Shown: positions 20,618-30,942, counted from the first letter of the stretch. The stretch: DNA of 64,000 nt from Shewanella psychrotolerans (GCF_019457595.1 NZ_CP080419.1:620001-684000); one strand, 5' to 3'. The notes: a model not told the origin generated them from the letters alone. Translations and numbers: made by a program.

Positions 20618-21592
20618 TTATCCTTGGCCGAACAGAAAGTGGAGAATACGTTTTTCTAAATAGTATTTGGGATGCAAGGGGCTACCTCCATCAATAAAGC
20701 CAACGTGCCCCCCGTTGCTATGCAGTTCATAGGTGACTGCTGGGGCTAAATCATCGTGGGCTGGGATCACTTCATCATTCATAAAGGGATCATCTTTAGC
20801 GTGAATGACCAATGTTGGCTTGGTGATGTGGCGCAAATAGGGTAGACCGCTGGCACGCTGGTAATAATCTTCAACGCTAGTAAATCCATGCAGTGGTGCT
20901 GTCACCTTATCATCAAACTGATGAAACGTAGTTAATTGTGCGACTTCTGCTTGAGTAACGGGCATTTGCGCCGTTAGGTTGGGTACGCTGAGCTTATCAT
21001 GCACTTTTTGCTGTAGCTGCTTTATTAAGTAGCTTTGATAAATCTTTGAAAACCCGCTCTTAAGCCTTGTCGCACAGGCGCCGAGTTGCAGTGGTGCCGA
21101 TACGATCACTCCTGCGTTAACCAGACTTGCCTCTCTGTACTCACCTAAATATTTGGTCAATACATTACCGCCAAGACTATAACCTACTGCCGATATTGGG
21201 CTATCAGGATATTGCGTCGCAATCATGGTTAGCGTGGTCTGTAAGTCTTGGGTATCGCCACTGTGATAACTGCGAGCCAGACGGTTGGTGACACCTGAGC
21301 AACTTCTATGGTGATGGACGACTGCGCATACCCCTTTGTCAGCCATCATGTTCAGCAGGCGTCGAATATAATGTGAGTCAGCGCTTCCCTCTAGGCCATG
21401 AACCAGTATGACTATAGGGTTACCTTGAGTGGGGGGGCTTAACCAATCGAGATCGATAAAATCGCCATCATCTAGCTCCAACCGTTGCCTTGTTAGTTCA
21501 GGTCTGTCCACCTTAGTCAGTACTGGCAATATTGTTTGAATATGAGGGTTTCTCGCCCACCATGGTGGCGTAAATAGAGGCTTTGTCATCAT
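20618..21592 (-). CDS. yheT: Alpha/beta hydrolase YheT
   Basis: A 324-residue hydrolase of the YheT/EMB8 family. It opens with FTPPWWARNPHIQTILP, has the oxyanion segment ILVHGLEGS, the nucleophile elbow VGYSLGGNVL (Ser), the acid region VIHAKDDPFM (Asp) and the catalytic-His segment SNGGHVGFIDG. The substrate is undefined; short acyl esters are typical for the family. The first two codons are both ATG, so the start is uncertain by one residue. First gene of the yheT-yheU-prkB unit. Confidence 0.88.
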   Translation of the reverse strand: MMTKPLFTPPWWARNPHIQTILPVLTKVDRPELTRQRLELDDGDFIDLDWLSPPTQGNPIVILVHGLEGSADSHYIRRLLNMMADKGVCAVVHHHRSCSGVTNRLARSYHSGDTQDLQTTLTMIATQYPDSPISAVGYSLGGNVLTKYLGEYREASLVNAGVIVSAPLQLGACATRLKSGFSKIYQSYLIKQLQQKVHDKLSVPNLTAQMPVTQAEVAQLTTFHQFDDKVTAPLHGFTSVEDYYQRASGLPYLRHITKPTLVIHAKDDPFMNDEVIPAHDDLAPAVTYELHSNGGHVGFIDGGSPLHPKYYLEKRILHFLFGQG

Positions 21593-21724
21593 TGGCTATT
21601 GCTGAATATTAAAACGTGTGTTTAATTATGAGAAGTAACGCTAGTGTAACACAGATCCTTGGACTGAAATTAAGGCACCTTTTGGCCTAACATCGACAGC
21701 GTAATATTAAGGATAGCGGAGACA

Positions 21725-22231
21725 ATGAATAGACGTACGTTTTTAGTCACGGCTCTCGCGGGTACCGGAGCGCTGGCGCTCGGGGTTAATCTCTACAGTC
21801 CTTCTTACGTGGGGGTGAACAAGCACCTTAATAGCGAACATCAGCTGCTATTTAGTTTATTGGTTCCGGTGTTTCTCGATGGTGCCTTGCCACAAACCGA
21901 ATCCTTACGTGTAGCGGCGCAGAATCGCACTATAGACGCGATTGTCGCAACGATGGCATTGCTACCAACAGACGCCCGCGATGAGCTAGAACAGCTGCTA
22001 ACTCTGCTTGAGTCTCGCTTAGGATTATTGCTCCTTACTGGCAGTATGACCCCCCTGTTGCTTCGAACGCCTAATGAGCTTATTGAGATGTTAGAAAAAT
22101 GGCGATCGAGTTATCTCGATATGATGGTGACGGCCTACCAAGGATTAAGGGAGTTGGTGGTGGCCAGTTATTATGCTTGTCCCGAACATTGGGGGCGATT
22201 AAATTATGAGAAGCCCATCTTGTTCAGTTAA
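21725..22231 (+). CDS. Tat-leader small subunit of a GMC-type dehydrogenase
   Basis: A 168-residue protein starting MNRRTFLVTALAGTGALALG, a twin-arginine signal. The remainder is helical with no cofactor motif. It is followed after 62 bases by a GMC oxidoreductase that has no signal peptide of its own. This layout matches the gamma/alpha subunits of FAD-dependent glucose dehydrogenase and related sugar-alcohol dehydrogenases, where the small Tat-bearing subunit carries the flavoprotein out as a passenger. A GGAG site is present upstream. Function is inferred from context and size. Confidence 0.65.
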   Translation: MNRRTFLVTALAGTGALALGVNLYSPSYVGVNKHLNSEHQLLFSLLVPVFLDGALPQTESLRVAAQNRTIDAIVATMALLPTDARDELEQLLTLLESRLGLLLLTGSMTPLLLRTPNELIEMLEKWRSSYLDMMVTAYQGLRELVVASYYACPEHWGRLNYEKPILFS

Positions 22232-22293
22232 CCCGCTATCGTTAGTTTGTTACTTAATAATATAAAAAGAGTATTCAGCTCGGAGGCAGAGTC

Positions 22294-23886
22294 TTGGCCA
22301 TACAAGATCCCATAGTAGAAGGTTTAGCCAAGGGCTGGAATCATATTGATGCCAGCCAAGTTAGCGCTCCCTTAACGCTCGAAGCCGACGTGGTTATTGT
22401 TGGTAGCGGCGCAGGCGGCGGCGTTGCTGCCGAGATCATGGCTGAAGCTGGCTTATCGGTGATCATTGTCGAAGGCGGGCCACTGAAGTCGTCCGAGAGC
22501 TTTAATATGGAGGAGCGACGAGCCTATCCAAACCTCTATCAACAAGCCGCGTCGATGAAAACCAAAGATAAAGCGATTGGGATATTTCAAGGCCGGGCGG
22601 TGGGAGGTTCAACCACAGTTAATTGGACTACATCGATCCGTACTCCTGATCACGCATTAGCGTTTTGGGCAAAAGAGAAGTCTGTTAAGGGGCTATCCAC
22701 AGAAACGCTCGCCCCTTGGTTTGCCAAGATGGAGCAGCGACTCAATATCAGCAAATGGGAGTTTGAGCCTAATCGTAACAATATGGCACTAAAGCAGGGA
22801 TGTGAGGCATTAGGTTGGGAGTATACAGTGATCAAGCGCAATGTAGCTGGTTGCTGGAATACTGGCTATTGCGGCATGGGGTGCCCAGTTAATGCGAAGC
22901 AATCGATGTTGGTGACTACCATTCCTGCAGCGTTAGAGCGTGGAGCCACCTTAGTTAGTCGTGCCAAAGTGGCCAAAATTGAATATCACCAAGATAAAAT
23001 TTTTGGATTGAAGGCCCAAGCACTGAGTCAAACATTAACGCCTACTGGGGTTGAGTTGTTATTTAAGGCCAAACATTACATCTTGAGTGCGGGCGCCATT
23101 CATACTCCAGCCTTGATGATGCGATCTAAACTACCTGACCCCTACGGCATTATCGGCAAACGGACCTTTTTACACCCAACGGTACTGAGTGGTGCGTTGT
23201 TTAACGATGCGATTAACGGCCATAGTGGTGCGCCGCAATCTATCTATTCCGATCAATTTGTTTGGCAAAATGGGGCCGCTGGCGATCTGGGTTATAAATT
23301 GGAAGTACCGCCAGTGCACCCGATTTTAATTGCATCGAAAACCTTAGGTTACGGCCAAAGCCATGCGGATTTGATGGCACAGTTTAATCAACTTCAAGTC
23401 ACTATTGCATTGGTCAGAGATGGTTATCATCCCGATAGCCAAGGTGGACAGGTGGAATTAACTGATCACGGATTTACCCTAGACTACCCTCTCAACAATG
23501 CCTTCTGGGAAGCGGCTCGACGGGCATTTGCCAGCATGGCTGAGCTTCAATTTGCCGCTGGTGCCGAAAAAGTATTACCCATCAGCGAAGGCATGTCGAT
23601 GCTATCAAGTTGGCCCCAAGCTAAAAAAGCGATTGCAGAGATGACCTTAGCACCGCTAAAAACCATAGTGGCGAGTGCACATGTGATGGGAGGTTGCCCA
23701 ATGGGAGAAGACCCTAAGATGTCGATGGTGAACAGCGAAGGGCGCTCACATTATTTTGACAATCTGTCGGTGATGGATGGCTCGTTATTTCCAACCAGCT
23801 TAGGCGCTAATCCGCAGCTGTCAATTTATGGGATCACTGCAAGAAACGCGACACTGCTGGCGCAGGAGCTTAAATTAAAAAGCTGA
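22294..23886 (+). CDS. GMC-family FAD-dependent dehydrogenase, large subunit
   Basis: Flavoprotein of the glucose-methanol-choline family, 530 residues. The TTG start at 22294 has GGAGG 7 bases upstream. The FAD-binding Rossmann motif is VVIVGSGAGGGVAAEIM (about 33-49), GRAVGGSTTVNW is the second FAD motif, and the C-terminal SAHVMGGCPMGEDP and MDGSLFPTSLGANPQLS form the GMC_C active-site region. Cysteines C187, C193 and C197 make a CX5CX3C pattern like that ligating a [3Fe-4S] cluster in FAD-glucose dehydrogenases; long-chain alcohol oxidases have similar cysteines. No cytochrome subunit is adjacent. The substrate is unknown. Confidence 0.82.
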   Translation: MAIQDPIVEGLAKGWNHIDASQVSAPLTLEADVVIVGSGAGGGVAAEIMAEAGLSVIIVEGGPLKSSESFNMEERRAYPNLYQQAASMKTKDKAIGIFQGRAVGGSTTVNWTTSIRTPDHALAFWAKEKSVKGLSTETLAPWFAKMEQRLNISKWEFEPNRNNMALKQGCEALGWEYTVIKRNVAGCWNTGYCGMGCPVNAKQSMLVTTIPAALERGATLVSRAKVAKIEYHQDKIFGLKAQALSQTLTPTGVELLFKAKHYILSAGAIHTPALMMRSKLPDPYGIIGKRTFLHPTVLSGALFNDAINGHSGAPQSIYSDQFVWQNGAAGDLGYKLEVPPVHPILIASKTLGYGQSHADLMAQFNQLQVTIALVRDGYHPDSQGGQVELTDHGFTLDYPLNNAFWEAARRAFASMAELQFAAGAEKVLPISEGMSMLSSWPQAKKAIAEMTLAPLKTIVASAHVMGGCPMGEDPKMSMVNSEGRSHYFDNLSVMDGSLFPTSLGANPQLSIYGITARNATLLAQELKLKS

Positions 23887-23945
23887 TTTAAGCTAACCTG
23901 CTGACTGAATTGAGCACTTAAACTGCACGTCCGAATTGGACTTGT

Positions 23946-24380
23946 TTAGCTCAACTCGGGGTAGAGGTTAACATCTATACCAAATAGGCTCAGATAGCGT
24001 GGCAGATTATGTGAGGTGTCTTCTGCCGCGCACTGTCTTAATTTATGTAAAATTAGCCCTTGTTCTTTACGCTCTAGCATCAATTCAACATCTAACATTT
24101 GCTGATATTCATTTTCTGTTAAATTGTTTTTACTTAACTTTCTAAGACGGCGGTAAGGTTGTAATATCCGCTGCTCCCAACAGTCTATCTGTGCAAAAAG
24201 TTGCTGCCATGCGTCGGTGCTGAGCCAATAACGTTGGCTGTCTAGCCAATGAGCGAGCAGCAGCAGATTAACGTTAACGCCGTGTGCGTCTTGTAATTTA
24301 AGACACGCTTCCTGCAGCTTGGCATAAAGCCCATCACACTCTTGCCATAGCGACAAATCGAAGTGATTAAGATAGGTCAT
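23946..24380 (-). CDS. TIGR02444 family protein
   Basis: A 144-residue helical protein of unknown function that matches the TIGR02444/DUF2390 pattern (LWQECDGLYAKLQEACLKLQ, GVNVNLLLLAHWLDSQ). The ATG at 24380 is preferred because AAGG lies 9 bases upstream; the ATG three codons earlier has no spacing. It lies directly downstream of yheS on the same strand, 51 bases after it, so co-transcription is likely. Confidence 0.7.
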   Translation of the reverse strand: MTYLNHFDLSLWQECDGLYAKLQEACLKLQDAHGVNVNLLLLAHWLDSQRYWLSTDAWQQLFAQIDCWEQRILQPYRRLRKLSKNNLTENEYQQMLDVELMLERKEQGLILHKLRQCAAEDTSHNLPRYLSLFGIDVNLYPELS

Positions 24381-24431
24381 TATTGTCATCCTTGTTACAA
24401 ATAAATGTTTAGAGCAGTAGCTACTTGTAGG

Positions 24432-26345
24432 CTAGCTTAATTCAGCTTTGACACTTTGCTCTACCGTTTCTATTTCTTCTTGCAGTTCAAGCCATTCAAG
24501 TTCACTCTCTTCGAGGGCTTGAGTTAGCTTAGTTCGCTCGCTTAATACGTCGGTGAGCTTGGCTTTATTATCGGCATCATACAAGCTCGTGTCTGCGAGC
24601 ATGTTCTCAAGTTCGCTTAATCTTTCAGTATACTGCTGTTGGCTTTTTTCCAGTTTGCTTTGCACTTTCTTCATGGGCGAAAGTTTTTGTCTTAATTCTG
24701 CTTCGAGGCGTTTTTGCAATTTTTTATCTTGGGCTGGTGATGCCTCTAGCGCTGTTTCGTTCTTACTTTCACTCTTGGCGGCATCGAGTAACCACTGATG
24801 ATAGTCATCGAGATCGCCATCGAAACTGCGTACTTCACCTTGGTCGACCAGGTAATAATCACTGCAGCTGAGACGCAACAGATGCCTATCGTGAGACACA
24901 ATGATCATCGCGCCTTCGAACGATTGTAGTGCCATGGTTAGCGCATGACGCATCTCAAGATCTAAATGGTTGGTGGGTTCATCGAGCAGTAATAGGTTAG
25001 GGCGTTGCCACACCAGCAGCGCTAACACTAAGCGCGCCTTTTCTCCCCCAGAGAAGGGGCGAACAGGAGCGAGCGCCATATCACCGTTAAAACCAAAGCC
25101 GCCTAAGAAGTCGCGCAGCTCCTGTTCTCTGTGATTAGGTGATAGACGACTTAGATGCTGCAGTGGCGAATCATCTAAGCGTAGAAATTCAATTTGATGC
25201 TGAGCGAAGTAACCAATATTAAGCCCGGGATTGGTTTCATAGATGCCACTCATGGGCTTGAGTTGTTCTGACAATAGCTTAATGAGCGTCGATTTACCCG
25301 CGCCATTACGACCAAGTAGGCCGATACGCGCCCCTGGGACTAAGTTTAGGTGTACATGATTTAAGATGGCTTTATCGCCATAGCCCACGGAGACCTGCTC
25401 CATTTTTACTAAGGGGTTAGGCAGTGCTTCAGGTGGTCTGAACTCCATATAAAATGGACTATCGGCTTTTGAGGGTAACAGCTCGGTCATGCGTTCGAGG
25501 GCTTTTAGGCGACTCTGCGCTTGTTTAGCCTTACTGGCTTTATAGCGGAAACGGTCGACAAATGACTGCATGTGCGAGCGCTCTTTCTGTTGGCGATCAA
25601 AAGCCACTTGCTGCTGCGCCATACGCTCGGCTCTAATACGTTCAAAGGCGCTGTAATTACCTTTGTAGTAGTTGAGTTTCTGGTGCTCTACATGGACTAT
25701 CTCATCGACAATCCCATCGATAAAGTCCCTATCATGACTGATTAAGATCAGCGTGCCCTGATAAGACTTAATCCAACCTTCAAGCCAATACATGGTATCT
25801 AAATCTAAGTGGTTGGTTGGCTCATCGAGGAGTAGCAGTTCTGCGCGACACAATAGTGCTTGGGCCAAGTTAAGGCGCATGCGCCAACCACCGGAAAAGC
25901 TCTTAACGGGATTTTTTTGCTCAGTTTCACTAAACCCCAGGCCTGCTAATAAGCTCGCAGCACGAGAATGAATAGCATAACCGCCAATGGCATCAATTTT
26001 TCCATGGAGTAGCGCAATCGCATGACCATCGTCATCGAGTTGGGCTTGATGTAGTTGCTGCTCAAGCTGACGATATTCTCGGTCACCATCGATAACATAT
26101 TCTAGTGCACTGACATCCAGCGCTGGTGTTTCCTGTGCCACTGTGGATATTTGCCAGCCGCTTGGCACGTTGATCTCACCCTTATCTAAGCTCAAGTGCC
26201 CTAAAATTAAGGCGAGTAGTGATGACTTACCTGTGCCATTGGCGCCAACCAACCCCACTTTATGGCCGGGATAGATGGTTAGTGACGTTTCGTCCAATAA
26301 GGTTTTGGTGCCACGAATAAGCTGCGCTTGAGTAATGGTGATCAT
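24432..26345 (-). CDS. yheS: ABC-F ATPase YheS
   Basis: Soluble ABC-F protein of 637 residues, the same length as E. coli YheS. It has two nucleotide-binding domains: Walker A GANGTGKSSL and GRNGAGKSTL, signatures SGGWRMR and SGGEKAR, and Walker B LLLLDEPTNHLDL in both. A charged linker lies between them, and a C-terminal coiled-coil region (about 530-637) is rich in Lys/Glu. ABC-F proteins act on ribosomes stalled by antibiotics or difficult peptides rather than in transport. The ATG at 26345 gives the family start MITITQAQLIRG. It is near yheT and yheU as in other gammaproteobacteria. Confidence 0.92.
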   Translation of the reverse strand: MITITQAQLIRGTKTLLDETSLTIYPGHKVGLVGANGTGKSSLLALILGHLSLDKGEINVPSGWQISTVAQETPALDVSALEYVIDGDREYRQLEQQLHQAQLDDDGHAIALLHGKIDAIGGYAIHSRAASLLAGLGFSETEQKNPVKSFSGGWRMRLNLAQALLCRAELLLLDEPTNHLDLDTMYWLEGWIKSYQGTLILISHDRDFIDGIVDEIVHVEHQKLNYYKGNYSAFERIRAERMAQQQVAFDRQQKERSHMQSFVDRFRYKASKAKQAQSRLKALERMTELLPSKADSPFYMEFRPPEALPNPLVKMEQVSVGYGDKAILNHVHLNLVPGARIGLLGRNGAGKSTLIKLLSEQLKPMSGIYETNPGLNIGYFAQHQIEFLRLDDSPLQHLSRLSPNHREQELRDFLGGFGFNGDMALAPVRPFSGGEKARLVLALLVWQRPNLLLLDEPTNHLDLEMRHALTMALQSFEGAMIIVSHDRHLLRLSCSDYYLVDQGEVRSFDGDLDDYHQWLLDAAKSESKNETALEASPAQDKKLQKRLEAELRQKLSPMKKVQSKLEKSQQQYTERLSELENMLADTSLYDADNKAKLTDVLSERTKLTQALEESELEWLELQEEIETVEQSVKAELS

Positions 26346-26521
26346 TGCGGTTGATTTGATACTACATGGAGACAATTGGAGGAGGATAATAGCGTAGAAA
26401 CGGCTATTTTAGCCACTCTTTAGGCGGAACTATTTCCAACTAATTGGAGTCTTTTTGATCTGCTTATGGCAAAATGCGTCCATCAACACAGCTATTGTTA
26501 TGTCAGCAGGTTAATTGCAGC

Positions 26522-26722
26522 GTGAGTAGAATCAGAGTCAAGAAACGTTTTGTTGCTGGGGCAAAGTGCCCTAAATGTAAAGCGGCCGACACCATTGTTT
26601 TGTTTAAAGAGCAGGGCGTTGAGACGGTTGAGTGTGTCGAATGCGACTATCGCGACCAGCAAACCGAAGAGCAAGTGGCCGCAAAGGCAACAGGCAGCGT
26701 GATCGGAGTGTTTAAGCCATAG
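26522..26722 (+). CDS. yheV: Zinc-ribbon protein YheV
   Basis: A 66-residue protein with two CxxC pairs (KCPKCKA and CVECDYR) forming a likely zinc ribbon, ending GSVIGVFKP like E. coli YheV (also 66 residues). The GTG at 26522 is chosen over the upstream ATG at 26474 because it gives the family start (SRIRVKKRFVAGAKCP). It is divergent from yheS. The function is unknown. Confidence 0.82.
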   Translation: MSRIRVKKRFVAGAKCPKCKAADTIVLFKEQGVETVECVECDYRDQQTEEQVAAKATGSVIGVFKP

Positions 26723-26750
26723 CCGCGCCGAGTCTACTCTATGCTAGACG

Positions 26751-27062
26751 CTAGTCTCTAAAACCATCTTGCAAGAATAGATGCCGAGTTTGGTTAAAGC
26801 GTGATTCGTCGGTGTCGATGAAATCGATGGCAAGTTGCGCATTCTCTTGGCGAAACTTGTCTAGTTTGGCTATCTCATATTCATTCATTACGATATTCAT
26901 CGCTTCAATAGTCCATTCGCATTCACCTAGGCCAATATCGACTTCATCGGGCTCATAATGGCTTACCATCCAATCTTGTAATTGCTCGGCTGAGATCTGC
27001 TTGTTTTTCCACTGCATTAGTTGTTCAACTAGCTGAGTCTTACTGATGTTATTTTTTGTCAT
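26751..27062 (-). CDS. Conserved hypothetical protein
   Basis: A 103-residue acidic, mostly helical protein (TKTQ-type start MTKNNISKTQLVEQLMQWKN). I do not recognise a family. There is no signal peptide, membrane segment or metal motif. The codon pattern resembles the neighbours and it stands alone between yheV (convergent) and a chemoreceptor gene. Confidence 0.6.
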   Translation of the reverse strand: MTKNNISKTQLVEQLMQWKNKQISAEQLQDWMVSHYEPDEVDIGLGECEWTIEAMNIVMNEYEIAKLDKFRQENAQLAIDFIDTDESRFNQTRHLFLQDGFRD

Positions 27063-27185
27063 AGCGCTAAAACGTTGTCTCTACAATAGGGTCATTCAAT
27101 GGCGGCTAGGATAACCATTAATGACCTAAGATGCGACGGCTTAAGCAAGGTTAAGTACTTAAGCCGTTTGGCTGGCAATGGCTCA

Positions 27186-29108
27186 CTAAAACTTAAATCG
27201 TGATACCAATTCGTTTAGCTGCACCGCCATCTCTCGCAGATCGCTACAATCTAAAGAGGTCTGGCGTACGACTTCACTGCTGGCGCTTGAGATATCCGCA
27301 ATCGCGGTAACATGGGGATTAATCTCCCCGACCACATTCGATTGTTCACCAGTTGCGGTTGCGATCTGCGCGCTCATCTCATTCATTGCCAAAATATTCT
27401 CAGAGATACTTTGTAAGTGTTCGCCAGAGGTGATCGCCTCCTGCTGGCTATGTTCACTAAGTTCGGTACTCTGGGCAATGGCTTCAACGACATCGCGGGT
27501 TTTCGTTTGCAGCTTTTCGATGATATGACGAATATCTTCAGTTGATGCGTGGCTGCGTGATGCCAAGGTTCGCACTTCGTCGGCGACCACCGCAAAGCCG
27601 CGTCCTTGTTCGCCGGCTCTAGCGGCCTCAATGGCAGCGTTGAGCGCCAGCAGGTTCGTTTGTTCAGACACCGCTCGGATCACTTCTAACACGGTATCAA
27701 TGGAGTTGGCATCTTCCGCCAGCTGACTAATGGTTTGGCTGGTATGGTTGAGCTGCTCGCTCATGGTGGCGACACTGGCTATGGTGTTTTGTACCGACAG
27801 ATTGCCTTGGCTAACGGATTCACCTGCGACTTGTGCATTTTGCGCGGCATTATTTGCACTGCCTGCGATCTCTTCGGCTGTCATACCCATTTCATGGATT
27901 GCGGTAGCCACTTGTTCAATTTTGCTCACCTGCTCATTGATCTCATGTTCCATATGTTTGGCTTGATTATCTATGCGCTCGACGGCATCAAACAGATCAT
28001 TTCCGGTTGCAGAAACGCTTTGTAAAGTTTTACTTAAATAGCTGACAAATTGGTTGTATCCCTCGGCCATACTGCCTGTTTCATCTTGTCGGGTGTCATC
28101 GAGTCGTATGCTCAGGTCGCCTTCTCCTTCACCGATCGCTTTGAGTATCTTGGCTAGCTCACCAAATGGGGCGATCAAGCGATTGATTAACCAAGTACTG
28201 CTGACCATGATAATCAGTGAGAGCACAAGCCCCATCACCACTAACGACCAAGTTGCATCATTGATCGGGCCATATAGCTCGTCTTTAGGAATTTCAGCGA
28301 CGAGGTACCAACCTATGGTGTCGAGATAACGACTTGCCACTAGTGTATCTACACCGTTTTTGCGGTATTCAGAGGTCGCAAACAGTTTTTGATTCATCAA
28401 TTGGCTAATATCGATATCACCCAGTTCGCTAACACTCTTACCCACGTTGGCGGTATCGGCGTGGATTTTGATTATCCCTTTACCGTCGGTTAAAAAAACT
28501 AAGCCATTCTCACCGATATGATACTGCCTAACATTGTTGGCTAAGCTGTCCAGTGATAGGCCAACCCCCGCCGCCCCGCTAGCTTGACCATCTATTTTTA
28601 CTAGATAATTGATAAATAATGTCAAAGTATGGTTAAGGTCATCGACATCAATGGCGAAATCATATTCTTTACCACTGGCGAGAAAGTTATAGAACCATTT
28701 ATCGCGACTGTCTGTTGGCGAAATAGTTTTAAATAAGCCCTCGTGAGTAAAGTAGTTGCCTGTATTTTTAGAGACTAAGAAAGCGGTAATGGTATTGAAT
28801 TTTTGCTGAATATTCGCAAGCGACTCAATAAGCTCAGGTTGAATTTCTTTAGGTTCGCTTTGGTTAATATAAGATTGATATTTAAGATTATTTGCCATCA
28901 CTTTAGCGATGGTTATCGGCGTTAACAGTTGACCATTGACGTCATTAGCAACCTCGCCAAGTACAGCCGGTAGCTCTCGGTTAAGGGTACCGTCTAAGAT
29001 GATATTACGGCTATTCGTCATCGCATAGAGACTAATTAAAAAGATGGATAAAACCACTGAGATGATAGTAGCGAGTACCACTTTTTGGCGAATATTGAGT
29101 GTTAACAT
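27186..29108 (-). CDS. Methyl-accepting chemotaxis protein, dCache type
   Basis: Transmembrane chemoreceptor of 640 residues. An N-terminal helix (about 8-30) leads into a ~250-residue periplasmic double-Cache sensor (with [20 protein letters not shown] and [15 protein letters not shown]), then a second helix (about 285-305, [16 protein letters not shown]). HAMP follows, then the signalling domain with the hairpin tip [20 protein letters not shown]. Ligands for dCache domains are usually small organic or amino acids; the specific one is not evident. A GGAG site is 9 bases upstream of the ATG. Confidence 0.92.
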   Translation of the reverse strand: MLTLNIRQKVVLATIISVVLSIFLISLYAMTNSRNIILDGTLNRELPAVLGEVANDVNGQLLTPITIAKVMANNLKYQSYINQSEPKEIQPELIESLANIQQKFNTITAFLVSKNTGNYFTHEGLFKTISPTDSRDKWFYNFLASGKEYDFAIDVDDLNHTLTLFINYLVKIDGQASGAAGVGLSLDSLANNVRQYHIGENGLVFLTDGKGIIKIHADTANVGKSVSELGDIDISQLMNQKLFATSEYRKNGVDTLVASRYLDTIGWYLVAEIPKDELYGPINDATWSLVVMGLVLSLIIMVSSTWLINRLIAPFGELAKILKAIGEGEGDLSIRLDDTRQDETGSMAEGYNQFVSYLSKTLQSVSATGNDLFDAVERIDNQAKHMEHEINEQVSKIEQVATAIHEMGMTAEEIAGSANNAAQNAQVAGESVSQGNLSVQNTIASVATMSEQLNHTSQTISQLAEDANSIDTVLEVIRAVSEQTNLLALNAAIEAARAGEQGRGFAVVADEVRTLASRSHASTEDIRHIIEKLQTKTRDVVEAIAQSTELSEHSQQEAITSGEHLQSISENILAMNEMSAQIATATGEQSNVVGEINPHVTAIADISSASSEVVRQTSLDCSDLREMAVQLNELVSRFKF

Positions 29109-29365
29109 AGCGCTTTCTCCTTATGTGAAAATAAGTATAGGAGAGAAACGCCATGCTGGAGTGGAATGTTTACATAGAACTGACTGATAAGTTTAGGGTT
29201 AATTGCGGCAAGTGAGCAGATCCAAAAGTAACAGCTCTTAGATCGCGATGGTGAAATGCAGACTCAGATCTAGGCTTGTTATCGGATGTGGTATGGATCG
29301 CAATCAATGAAAAATAGTTGTTAATAGCGGTTACAACTGTTGCGTTGTTAAAGGGCTCGCGGTAG

Positions 29366-29399
29366 TTTGATGTGTTTTTTTATCTTGGATCACATCAAA
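29366..29399 (+). promoter_or_regulatory. Inverted repeat bracketing the POT transporter start site
   Basis: TTTGATGTG (29366-29374) and CACATCAAA (29391-29399) form a perfect 9-bp inverted repeat. The right arm ends on the A of the proposed ATG, and the only Shine-Dalgarno-like GGAT lies in the 16-base loop. It could be an operator or an mRNA hairpin that controls initiation. Confidence 0.45.
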
Positions 29400-30832
29400 T
29401 GAATAATAAAGTCACATCCAATCCTGGCAGTAATACAAAAACCGTATTTCCGCGGATGTTCTGGATCGCTAACGGGGTCGAACTACTTGAGCGCGCCGCC
29501 TATTATGGCGTATTTATTGTTATCACTCTCTATCTATCGCGTATTTTGGGCTTTAGCGATGTCGAAGCGGCTTGGCTTGCGGGCTCCTTCTCGGCCGGTC
29601 TCTATTTCTTACCGACATTCAGTGGTGCTCTGGCCGATAAAATCGGTTTCAGGGGCGCCTTGTTGCTGGCGTTTGGCCTATTGACTATAGGTTATGCGTC
29701 ATTAGCCATTTTCCCCATGTTAATCGAGACCCAGGGGCTGGTGGAATACGGTAAAGACACGGTTTACCATGGCTTAAGAGAAGCCGATATTCGCTGGGCG
29801 ATTATTCCTATCTTAATTATTATCATGATCGGTGGCTCTTTTATTAAAGCGGTGATCACAGGAACCGTAGCCTTATCGACCACCGCAGAAACCCGTGCCA
29901 AAGGGTTCTCTATTTTCTATATGATGGTCAACATAGGGGCGTTTTCAGGTAAGACCGTGGTTAAACCGCTACGTGAATCGATGGGCGATATGGGGCTCAT
30001 TAACCTCAACTACTTCGCCGCCACCATGACCTTTATCGCCTTTGTCAGTATTTTCTTGTTCTTCAAAAGTACCGACAATAATCGCTCTGGTAAGAGCCTA
30101 GGCCAAATCTGGCAAGCATTAACGAAAGTGCTGTCTAATGGTCGTTTAATTTCACTTACCGTGATTATCTCTGGTTTTTGGATGGTGCAACATCAGCTTT
30201 ATGCCACTATGCCAAAATATGTACTGCGCATGGCTGGCGAAGGCTCTTCGCCGTCTTGGTACGCTAACGTGAATCCGCTGGTGGTGTTTTTGTGCGTCAG
30301 TGTCGTGACCGCAATGATGGCTAAACGCAGCGCACTATCATCGATGACTATTGGTATGTTTATCATGCCAGTATCGGCACTGTTAATGGCATCGGGCAAT
30401 ATGTTTGCTGGCAGTGAAACTATTTTAGGCATGCATCCTATTGCGGCGATGATGATCATAGGGATCGTGTTTCAAGGTTTAGCTGAGTGTTTTATTTCGC
30501 CTCGCTTCTTGGAATATTTTTCACTGCAGGCACCTAAGGGCGAAGAAGGTTTGTACTTGGGCTTCTCACATCTACACTCGTTTATCAGTTCACTGCTGGG
30601 TTTTGGTCTGTCAGGATATCTGCTCGAAGCATATTGCCCCGATCCTCGCACCTTTAGTGACCACGCTTTGTGGGTTGAAGCATCATCCCATGCACACTAC
30701 ATATGGTACGTTTTTGCCGGTATTGCGAGTGTTTCAGCTGTCTCTTTGATTATCTATGGCGCGGTAATTAAACGTCTCGATGCCAAAGACAGTAATAGCG
30801 ATAATGATGAGGGCGAATTAGCAACCGCATAA
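29399..30832 (+). CDS. POT/PTR2-family proton-coupled peptide transporter (MFS)
   Basis: Twelve-helix major facilitator of about 477 residues. The N-terminal VELLERAAYYGVFI is the ExxERxxYY motif of proton-dependent oligopeptide transporters. Later helices include a conserved MIGGSFIKAVITGTVA region and FQGLAECFISPRFLEYF (the family's EEL/EF segment). The ATG at 29399 is favoured over a TTG at 29372 inside the upstream inverted repeat. It probably imports di-/tripeptides with protons. It ends in a soluble acidic tail. A terminator follows. Confidence 0.82.
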   Translation: MNNKVTSNPGSNTKTVFPRMFWIANGVELLERAAYYGVFIVITLYLSRILGFSDVEAAWLAGSFSAGLYFLPTFSGALADKIGFRGALLLAFGLLTIGYASLAIFPMLIETQGLVEYGKDTVYHGLREADIRWAIIPILIIIMIGGSFIKAVITGTVALSTTAETRAKGFSIFYMMVNIGAFSGKTVVKPLRESMGDMGLINLNYFAATMTFIAFVSIFLFFKSTDNNRSGKSLGQIWQALTKVLSNGRLISLTVIISGFWMVQHQLYATMPKYVLRMAGEGSSPSWYANVNPLVVFLCVSVVTAMMAKRSALSSMTIGMFIMPVSALLMASGNMFAGSETILGMHPIAAMMIIGIVFQGLAECFISPRFLEYFSLQAPKGEEGLYLGFSHLHSFISSLLGFGLSGYLLEAYCPDPRTFSDHALWVEASSHAHYIWYVFAGIASVSAVSLIIYGAVIKRLDAKDSNSDNDEGELATA

Positions 30833-30844
30833 CGTCTCCTATCT

Positions 30845-30892
30845 AAGCCCTGCGCCGCAGTACGACTCGCTAACTTTGGTGCAGGGCTTTTA
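30845..30892 (+). terminator. Terminator after POT transporter
   Basis: AAGCCCTGC pairs with GCAGGGCTT around a long loop and is followed by TTT. Confidence 0.65.
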
Positions 30893-30942
30893 TGGATTAA
30901 TCTCTTTAACCTCACTTGCCTAACGCACTTTAGTTAAAACAT

